A stretch of DNA of 51,819 nucleotides, taken from Deltaproteobacteria bacterium (lineage in GTDB: Bacteria > Myxococcota > Myxococcia > SLRQ01). Shown piece after piece: positions 49,101-51,819 of this stretch. The notes below the pieces were generated by a model, which saw only the letters and a program-made list of their open reading frames with translations, did no database searches and had not been told where the DNA came from. The stretch covers positions 1-51,819 of the forward strand of contig SLRQ01000045.1 in assembly GCA_007130885.1 (NCBI GenBank), given 5' to 3'. The first letter of the stretch is position 1, and each line of letters opens with the position of its first letter. A program made the position numbers and the translations under genes.

Positions 49101-49215
49101 GGAGCAATTGCGGCTAGGGGTGGGGTATAGCTTTGCAAGCTTCAGTGACAACGAGCTCTCTCGTTTGGACACTGACGAGAGCGGTCCGTTCCTCCGGGTC
49201 ACGGGTGTCTACTAG
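37144..49215 (+). CDS. Giant DUF11-repeat surface protein with predicted C-terminal outer-membrane barrel
   Basis: A 4023-residue exported protein, roughly 420 kDa. Residues 1-49 contain a signal peptide (LRRRLAQVSCLAAALTVLCA, cleavage near TAA-SVV). Fifteen DUF11-type repeats run from about 120 to 2230, each with a leading Lys (TKSV), a PGDxxxYTIxVxNTG block, an Asp (VxVxDxID), NQA, and a linker SGDPRTPxxGDPTxVxV. Then come an SdrD-B-like module with loop DLDGTGEYDPGD (about 2233-2340), a divergent repeat (2500-2640), a second SdrD-B-like module (2658-2753), an acidic linker with a 41-residue duplication (2830-2910), an Ig-like module (2948-3022) and a roughly 1000-residue beta-rich region ending VTGVY. 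The terminal Tyr suggests BAM insertion. Likely a surface adhesin or stalk; function unproven. Confidence 0.9.
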   Translation: MDRCPRRLFGARGPDPAKLQGVHALRRRLAQVSCLAAALTVLCAPQATAASVVGNPPVLYRLTLLTYAELVQAGVTPAEVDGLPVSTQGEVDAPWLPAPLPTDDPATVTWPDPTEVVLSWSTDLSTSTKTGENLGDAPLEPGDLIAYEIAVRNTGDVPATTHIVDDLPAAIEDCNVLEAPAGTVCTDFGGVNDTGQLKANGFIVPPGGVVWIRYNVRVRDDAVDATKVRNSAVITNDESDEVVHLSAPMMEVYARPDFSQSLKGVSGHVNREVEPGDEVTYTILVTNTGNRPATGIVVKDDIDKSLTSISAGQGGVVSPYHIRWTEQSTPALSLLEPGKSVGLTFSASVRTPLDDGIVILNQAVITANESQKAAFTSDPDTPEVGDPTRVTVRSAPDLTTTVKGFENLSGSDGDVRPGHRLRYTIEIQNTGTAIARDVTVSDEIDENLINVVPLDGGVWNSGTILWSVGKVYPEPNPARQLRFEATVRSSLPDKTLLPNQAFVSAEGLTEPVPSGDPRTTRLGDPTIVVVNSDAVIKATKSVSDPGGEPTMPGDRLDYRIILESTGDGPVREISVDDPIDCCLTDLQVFDGGSYLDGAIVWSPQTTPELARMDAGEMVELRFRATVAPGTPHGTECANQAWVTSSDLAETVPSGDPRTPAPDDPTIVVVQSWPEIEGTKAVSLLEDRSSNGQFSPGDRIRYTIRVANEGTEPAQGVIVEDPLPAELINVEASQEGVISGGVVTWSIGDLLEGEAVTLLLDGDLIIPLDDGTVVENQAQISWEDMDDPVLTGDPATPEPADPTRIVLFAKPVFELTTKAVELPDGEPARPGDLVDYSITVRNTGTSLARDVSVTDVIDENLDVIAVGQGGHFDESTRTVSWSLGTMGLSPEGDVEISFQARLHYPLDNGTVVDNQAFVHALELTEPVPSGDPRTTVLGDPTRLIVVAGADLTSSIKTVDAEQRRARPGEDLEWTITIRNEGDSIARDVVVTDSIDPALVDVHVWQGGAISEGVIVWDATTTPALASIAPGEELDLGFVSTVAIPLDDGYVIENQAWLRASDMASDVPTSDPLTQEPYDSTKVTVQSSPDLSASVKAAGADPVSPGENLIWTITISNTGDMTAREVAVVDELDPNLEFVSADAGGVYDEQSHSVSWLIEEVVPSSEGGVTLDLVTAVVSPLDDGTVLSNQAVANAPDLPSPSYTGDPRTPASGDITEVMVESEPLLALTKSAGNLDGGPGPGQAEPGDRIRYALVLENTGDMVARGVELSDIIDSALTDVHVDGAGSYDPADRTVSWPPVDAAPGEPLEFNLTAVVAPLLAGGTMIENQAVAKWDGEPLVSSDISSPGSGEPTRVEVIAAPVLSMSTKEVHHQGDGPVRPGDRLAWTIVVRNTGNTYATGVVVEDFLDPWLTDVEPGQGGVLDGDTIRWDESTTPGLEALGPEQGDDLALTFTSRVREDAPDGTTIWNQAWITAEELDEAVGTGDPSTPASGDPTAIEVSFPRIAASKSVENVSGEEVEPGDTLRWTIELLNEGTHAATNLVVSDPLDTEHLVDIEVEDGGVISDGRIVWEIELLSPGSTVTLSFTSRVRPLLAGGTVISNQAFINAHELIEEVPTFDPSTPEPDDPTEVIVVASPDFSRATKAVENLTGDDDQVRPGDRLRYTLTFKNEGNTTANGVEIIDPIDGNLVNVTLEPEGVFDGEIARWTSSEVPALESIPPGLAVIFVIEATVEHPLQHGTTILNQGRIVADENPEGWLTGDPRTAAVGDPTVVQVWSLPRFSGSEKSVENLDGSLDEVKPGDLLEYTLVIVNDGAGESSGTVLIDPVPSWTTYESGSTTLNGEPVPDVPGGGSPLAEGIVVQSARPGTPPGTVLVERGQPPNDEVAIVEFRVRVAPDAPGGTVISNQGFVSCDDTDAVGTGDPRTDEVGDPTLVFVDKMVHLAGSTKTWSLVENLGTPGVVQPGDTVAYEITLINRGNYPARDVLLTDSLPGGSSYVPGTLTLDGQGLSDVGGEDGGQVIDGVVTVGLAELEAGDRAKVRFEALVLDDASSTLVNQGKINARGPNGTLIDELTDADPSTPGAQPTIIPVGDAPVRDLSASTKSVADLDGDKVEPGDLLRYTVMVRNTGNTPLDDVIVTDDVPGHTRFVRVEEPDDAEVLFEEPPAGADGQGRIMVVLGRALEPGAAVPVSFLVEIEEDVALGTVIENIAWLEASETSPVETNPVRVIVGGAAGTGGFSGRVFRDLDGTGEYDPGDPVFSGFEVKAVQVAEAGGDERGNIPAAVTDEAGRYLLLSVPTTEHRLIFRTPSGVSFYETRVGQVDAGMIHEHNGLIDPSGIIYREGTASGVPQARSWLLYHESMVGHAPLPCDDDQRPIELVSDPEIGASELNPLPRPVGASCLPDNQQGQVAPSGEAAGFYRFDVPPSDPPAEYRLQVVPPTQRLAFPSITSPPREGFASPGRAVESAVPDPEGPQDYWLGFRIGSADDEVTNNHVPLDAMETLVAVQKVAGKATVSVGEMVPYTVTVSNRSGRDIRLGEDGAGLFLRDLVPDGMRYVRGTSRAHRVVTAPDGSERKLCPVIGEELIGCPSRIREPEPMNALVLDYGPFDLPAGQSIELRYTLVAAADAEVGEKVNRVFALLEEGTLGEAQATVRLVADPIFELGTLYGKVYCDENEDGVQDPEDLGLAGVRVYSDMGHYAVSDGAGKWHLQRIPPGMHLLKLDERTLPPGSALLDHAARPFFVTPGLDTVVNWRVSCDLDAVEPQTVTTGMEASNDTDSRPQVMPRGTEPPKGGAEKIRRGEPRPWRAWTSTEQAVESSSIARAGEESVVTPAAEEGTLLMEEDLLVPDDDFLLAGEAENEQDELEGRSAGSRDLQEGTLLMEDDLLVPDDDFLLVGDTEGGQNDLDARSTSLWHIEDSPWTDADDREHAGDVLLVGDIDVSKVPAARTIVYFPPEGATVRSGTLGLTGYTVPGNEVTVNGRDIDVGNDGHFHAVTDLPHGPSTVVVTVRDPAGNEAEVRRDLVSEPDGLFVLAMADTHAGRTGAELAGVSERTSIGWGPVYLHGRGVAYAKGQWRLDGGPIEDLALTLHLDSAKQPDASYFADLIQTDRGYPIFGDSGEEVQDVAALGPLFLSVMADKNELRLGNFQTEPGVGGLFQYRRSFYGARLKLDQPMFDGAAHTRGEVFVAGDPAGIQPGHVVMQGTGGSLYFLRHRDIIEGSERLRIIVRDRNTGMVLASRHLTRNVEYTVRHREGQIMLMSPLPSVVEADWMAGMNLASTLDGHPVFLVAEYEHFAAPGEVGVAAGGYVTETLMDWLTVGGGVLGQSEGFGEASYGLWGFTVEARPLQRTFVRGEIAQSRGADIGAFYSADGGLSFSPLLPHCNGLGGDFAACGEGGSAFKLEAGTTLGDLLESQEELVRASLHLHLQDSGFYGSQLLLDQGQRRLGGEVAWDITERDVLTVRAHRVASELPLGEFEEGVDLEREIVRGYGGLRYQREEERWRAAGEWSFGMVRDTAAEDNRDRLDTHRLAAGGEYDATERLSLLLEQDLVIGGDGRLLAGSGAEEDATETGDDAVSVAAGLADWNDRLTTTFGGRWLLTESLRLSALGQVRWNGEHSALLGVQAKTGERGSVHARQRITRLSGGSGWRSQSIVGGEHEIMPGMRSYGEYQLDGGMSDQRGRAIIGMSNLWHPLENVTLGLSYERVQVMGDPGQGPVVPGATADAETGRVSTSGLVDGLPAFDAVGVNPAGAFYPGAVSRDAASASAEYLGQPIKGSARLELRHDNVDEELAATMPGVANRLQTVALGNAAWTWTRDLSAIGRFRYAGTVNRDRQAEGKEGQEALWMEATGGLAFRPETYDWLNVLAKYTRLVDQRPLDLTLGTGDRHSSHVVSVAPVVRTPWRATLTEKIAYKHTRMDVGIGEPEVLRPPEATAHTLLWINRLDLHILPRFDLTGEYRVLWVGTEDASGESDAKSTTTRSGLVLEVALRAAEQLRLGVGYSFASFSDNELSRLDTDESGPFLRVTGVY
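37519..43840 (+). repeat. Fifteen tandem DUF11-type coding repeats
   Basis: Measured by the first Lys codon, repeats start at 37528, 37930, 38350, 38761, 39178, 39592, 40006, 40423, 40825, 41239, 41659, 42064, 42490, 42973 and 43438. The period is 402-426 bases (134-142 residues) for the first twelve intervals and 483 and 465 for the last two. DNA copies are clearly diverged, so the array is old rather than a recent expansion. Confidence 0.9.
45631..45822 (+). repeat. Duplicated acidic coding segment in the giant gene
   Basis: Two copies, starting at 45631 and 45754 (period 123 bases, 41 residues), encode GTLLMEEDLLVPDDDFLLAG and GTLLMEDDLLVPDDDFLLVG. DNA identity between the copies is high. 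A shorter echo (DVLLVGDIDVSK) occurs near 45922. The segment joins the second SdrD-B-like module to the Ig-like module. Confidence 0.8.
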
Positions 49216-49429
49216 ATCCACGTGGACCCGGCCGGTGGTGTCGGTCTCGATCCGCGGGCTCCGCACTTCGCCACCGCCAGGTATGCCTACTTGGCATCCG
49301 CCGGTTGACGCTGGGCTCGTGGGTGCGCCTCGCGTCTCGACACCGACGACCCCCGGCCTTGTTTGTTCGTCTCGGGTCCTTGAGGTTACGGGTGGACCCG
49401 GCCGGTGGTGTCGGTCTCGATTGCGGGCT
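49216..49429. repeat. Convergent intergenic region with direct and inverted repeats
   Basis: This lies between the giant gene and the convergent DUF2505 gene. A 30-base sequence occurs exactly twice in direct orientation, at 49222-49251 and 49392-49421, 170 bases apart, with similarity running on into GCGGGCTC after each. A related but imperfect inverted copy lies between them (about 49335-49358). The inverted copy can pair with either direct copy, so alternative hairpins, perhaps a bidirectional terminator, are possible. No gene is visible. Confidence 0.6.
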
Positions 49430-49957
49430 CTAGGACTTGGCTGCTACAGACTGTGCCATCTCGGCAAAATAGGAGCCTTCGGCTCCTCCGGTGTCCTCGA
49501 AGCTTTCCTTTACCTTGCCGATAATCACCTTCTCCGCTACGCGGCCGGCGATCGGGATCTTTATGCTGATCCCGCCCTCGACTATCCGGCTGGTCCGATC
49601 GGATCCAAGGCTTTCGTAGTAGACGGTGCCGGAGCAGTCGATCTTCTCGGGCATGACCTTGGTAATGATCGTCCAGGAAAAACGCTCGTTATCGGGATCC
49701 CAAACTGACTCCTCGGTCCACTGCAGCGTCTCGGGAGAGAGCACTTTGCGTGCGGCCGCGGGGATGTCGGAGGCGTGCGCTTTGACCTCATAGCGCTGAA
49801 TGACTTTGCCCCCATTGTCGTCCTTGGAGACGAGACGCCGATCGGCTGATTCGAGGGCGCTGTTGACGCGCCCAACCAGAGCGTCGTCGAAGAGGTGTTC
49901 GAGGACCACTTTTAGCGGGACGTTCCACTCGTGACGGATTTCGAAGTTGGTAGCCAT
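49430..49957 (-). CDS. DUF2505-family protein
   Basis: A 175-residue protein starting MATNFEIRHEWNVPLKVVLE. Its plan resembles the DUF2505 (SRPBCC-superfamily) fold: EHLFDDALVGRVNSALESAD, VIQRYEVKAHASDIPAAARK, ERFSWTIITKVMPEKIDCSG and IPIAGRVAEKVIIGKVKESF. Such proteins are common in actinobacteria and deltaproteobacteria with unknown ligands. There is no signal peptide. A GTG at 50014 would add 19 residues and overlap the upstream stop as GTGA, so coupling cannot be excluded. The gene converges on the giant gene. Confidence 0.8.
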   Translation of the reverse strand: MATNFEIRHEWNVPLKVVLEHLFDDALVGRVNSALESADRRLVSKDDNGGKVIQRYEVKAHASDIPAAARKVLSPETLQWTEESVWDPDNERFSWTIITKVMPEKIDCSGTVYYESLGSDRTSRIVEGGISIKIPIAGRVAEKVIIGKVKESFEDTGGAEGSYFAEMAQSVAAKS

Positions 49958-50010
49958 GTTGTCCAATTTATCAGAAAAGCTAGTCTCTTGGGATTCAGAG
50001 AACTCTAATA

Positions 50011-51675
50011 TCACTCGCCGGGGGGTAAGCCGAAGATGTCTTCGGAGCCTATGTCGGCGTGGATCTCCAAGATGGCCCCGAAGCGGTGGGCCTTCAAGGA
50101 GGCATTGACTCGGTTCAGGTTGTCGGTCGAATGATGAAATAGCGTGGAAGCCGACCTTAGCATCCTGGCGGTTGCTCCATCACCAATTGATGCTCGAGGA
50201 AGGTGGTGAATGGCGGAGATCAGGTTCGGAACGGAAAGCGATGCCTTCAGCGCGCCTTGACCTCCTATACTTCCATCTGCTGGTACCAGGCCCTCGGTTT
50301 CCTCGGGTTCTTTCTTCCGTGACGAAAGGCCCTCCATGGCGTTTACATAGGAGCCCTCCCGGTTTGCTAAAACAAGAGTGCCTTCCCTTAGACCTACAGT
50401 GGCAACGAAATTGGGGTGCAGGCGAAGCCGATAGGCTTTGAGATCATCGATTCGGACTACTTCGAGATTATCGCCGGCAACGCTTGTCACTGTTGAAGCA
50501 ATTTTCGGAAGTGTCGTTTGGGCTCGCTCCTCATCCGTGACTGACGCAGAAACGATCAGATCTAGGAAATCGAGGAACGAAGGGGTGAGCCCCATGTGCA
50601 TCTTATTGGGGTCTAGAGAGCCCGCTTCGGACAGGCCCGCGTTTATCTCGAACGCTCCGTCAAAAAGAGGCAGCACATCTCGCTTCATGCTCAAACCTTG
50701 CTTGCTAAGATGCTGCGATACATCCAGCAGAGCGGCTGGTAAGCCAACGAGTTCAGCTAGGCTCCAGGCTCTTACGAGGTCGATATGGGCGCGGCCGGTG
50801 AGGATATTTCTTGAAACATCGAAACTGGAGCCGTCCTCGCCCATCTCCTTCCGCAGAACGTCGACTATGCTTCGAGCCGATCCGGAAAGGCCAACCCAAA
50901 CACGTGCGCTCAAGTGAGTCGGAGCAACGGAAATACCCACCGAGTAAGCCTCCGTCGCCGTTCGAAGATTATGAGGAAGCGCCTCGATCGAATCGCTGGA
51001 AGCCCACAAGCGCAGCTGTGAACCCTGCCAAACCGCCTCCTCTCCTTGGCTGAACCACCGATTTGCCCGAACTCCGCCGCGGCTGCATCCAGCGCCTGCT
51101 CCTACTCGTTCAACAGCACCCGGGCCCGTAGACACGAAGACCACATCCCCTCTGTATGTCCACGCAGCAACCGGTCTTCCTCTTTCTTCCGCTACATGCA
51201 CCCTGACCCCGTTCTCATGCCGTTTCTCACCAAGACGGGCGCCGCTGCCGGCGCCTAGTAGCTGGAGCAATGACTTCTCGAAGGTAGGGATGTCCCCGAT
51301 GCCGAGAATTGCCACAGCGAGTCTTTCACCGGGTGGGGCGTATAGGACTACACCCTCCTTGGGGCGAAGGCCGCGTCGTTCGAGCTGTGCCTCTCTGAAG
51401 GGGTTGAATCCAAGCCGGCTATTCACACGCCTCAGGATGCTCCTGGAGTGCCTGCCAAGACCCAGCCTGTCCACAGCCGGCTGCAGGCGTCCACCTAGTT
51501 CGGATATGTTCGGCACATAAACGACCATGTCGGCGTCCATAGGCACGGCATCTAGTAGGTCGAAGCGATCTTCCTCGAACCCTCGAAGCAATACGACGGC
51601 GGCGACTCCAAGTGTGATCAGCAGAGCAAAGAACAAGTAACCTTTCTGCGTCTCCGGAGAAACGGACATGGTCAT
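50011..51675 (-). CDS. Membrane-anchored protein of unknown function
   Basis: A 554-residue protein with one N-terminal membrane helix (about 12-30, YLFFALLITLGVAAVVLLRG), the remainder probably periplasmic. The start of the soluble part, LLDAVPMDADMVVYVPNISE, resembles the beginning of DUF3352-like proteins, but I cannot confirm this. Later segments alternate short strands (VVLYAPPGERLAVAILGIGD, VVFVSTGPGAVERVG, FVATVGLREGTLVLANREGS), as in a repeated alpha/beta fold. ATG 51675 overlaps the upstream stop as ATGA. It is the middle gene of a three-gene - strand unit. Confidence 0.8.
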   Translation of the reverse strand: MTMSVSPETQKGYLFFALLITLGVAAVVLLRGFEEDRFDLLDAVPMDADMVVYVPNISELGGRLQPAVDRLGLGRHSRSILRRVNSRLGFNPFREAQLERRGLRPKEGVVLYAPPGERLAVAILGIGDIPTFEKSLLQLLGAGSGARLGEKRHENGVRVHVAEERGRPVAAWTYRGDVVFVSTGPGAVERVGAGAGCSRGGVRANRWFSQGEEAVWQGSQLRLWASSDSIEALPHNLRTATEAYSVGISVAPTHLSARVWVGLSGSARSIVDVLRKEMGEDGSSFDVSRNILTGRAHIDLVRAWSLAELVGLPAALLDVSQHLSKQGLSMKRDVLPLFDGAFEINAGLSEAGSLDPNKMHMGLTPSFLDFLDLIVSASVTDEERAQTTLPKIASTVTSVAGDNLEVVRIDDLKAYRLRLHPNFVATVGLREGTLVLANREGSYVNAMEGLSSRKKEPEETEGLVPADGSIGGQGALKASLSVPNLISAIHHLPRASIGDGATARMLRSASTLFHHSTDNLNRVNASLKAHRFGAILEIHADIGSEDIFGLPPGE

Positions 51676-51819
51676 CGCTCCTTATTGGAAGGCCGCCTAG
51701 CACCCTTCAAACTCTTTCCTGTGCCGGCGGACTTGCGACCTTCGGACTTGCGACCTTCGGACTTGCGACCTTCGGACTTGCGACCTTCGGACTTGCGACC
51801 TTCGGACTTGCGACCTTCG
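51672..51819 (-). CDS. C-terminal end of a protein with basic GRKSE repeats (partial)
   Basis: Only the last 48 residues are in the window. They read about six units of GRKSE, then AGTGKSLKGARRPSNKER and the stop at 51674-51672. The tail is strongly basic and should be disordered, as in nucleic-acid-binding tails. The rest of the gene lies beyond the edge, so its family cannot be named. The stop overlaps the next start by four bases. Confidence 0.75.
   Translation of the reverse strand, partial: EGRKSEGRKSEGRKSEGRKSEGRKSEGRKSAGTGKSLKGARRPSNKER
51729..51819. repeat. 15-bp perfect tandem repeat
   Basis: Six exact copies of GGACTTGCGACCTTC start at 51729, 51744, 51759, 51774, 51789 and 51804, and the array runs past the window edge. 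Being a multiple of three it stays in frame with the - strand gene, coding GRKSE. Perfect identity points to recent expansion by slippage or recombination. Confidence 0.92.

Noticed and set aside
37399..49202. Many long - strand and alternate-frame open reading frames across the giant gene, the longest about 500 codons (38899-40395)
   Set aside because: They lie opposite a frame with clear repeats and domains. They lack ribosome-binding sites and recognisable motifs, and are expected from GC-rich codon bias.
51729..51819. Short tandem array as a possible CRISPR or origin iteron
   Set aside because: Units are contiguous with no spacers and stay in frame with a coding sequence that ends in a coupled stop-start overlap.

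Overview
The window looks like chromosomal DNA from a diderm, LPS-producing bacterium of deltaproteobacterial type (Myxococcota or a related lineage). This is inferred from gene content: lysS, a LolC-type permease, lolD, bamA, skp and lpxD in a row, a DUF2505 protein, a long NfeD protease paired with a stomatin, and a deoxynucleoside kinase. I ran no database search, so the lineage is a judgement. Nearly every base is coding. I see no rRNA, tRNA, CRISPR array, transposase or phage gene.

Region 1 (1-14006) is a fused S10-spc-alpha ribosomal superoperon, all on the + strand. It starts in the 3' end of tuf and runs through rpsJ, rplD, rplW, rplB, rpsS, rplV, rpsC, rplP, rpmC, rpsQ, rplN, rplX, rplE, rpsN (zinc form), rpsH, rplF, rplR, rpsE, rpmD, rplO, secY, adk, rpmJ, rpsM, rpsK, rpsD, rpoA and rplQ. 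rplC (L3), normally between rpsJ and rplD, is missing: only 17 bases separate those two genes. map and infA are also absent between adk and rpmJ.

Region 2 (14146-19336) holds a three-gene signalling unit (membrane histidine kinase, FecR-domain membrane protein, single-domain response regulator). Convergent to it is a two-gene unit of a TPR lipoprotein and a small membrane-anchored protein. Region 3 (19444-26525) is a + strand run of nucleotide, cofactor and quality-control genes: deoxynucleoside kinase, a CoaBC with a degenerate decarboxylase half, family 4 uracil-DNA glycosylase, NfeD protease, slipin, thiD, and prfB with a programmed +1 frameshift. On the - strand follow RNase Z and a START-like secreted protein (26498-28062).

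Region 4 (28384-36682) is an envelope-assembly cluster: lysS, a LolC/LolE permease with an extra four-helix N-terminus, lolD, bamA, skp and lpxD. A small zinc-ribbon gene (36823-37017) comes next.

Region 5 (37144-49215) is the most striking part: one 12-kb gene for a 4023-residue secreted protein. It has fifteen tandem DUF11-type repeats, two SdrD-B-like modules, a sixteenth divergent repeat, an acidic linker, an Ig-like module and a roughly 1000-residue C-terminal region that looks like an outer-membrane beta barrel ending in Tyr. Every repeat keeps a Lys, an Asp and an Asn at equivalent places, the pattern expected of intramolecular isopeptide domains. A consensus-like sigma70 promoter precedes the gene and a repeat-rich convergent intergenic region follows it. 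The window closes with a - strand operon: a DUF2505 protein, a membrane-anchored protein of unknown function, and the 3' end of a gene whose product ends in a perfect 15-bp (GRKSE) tandem repeat.
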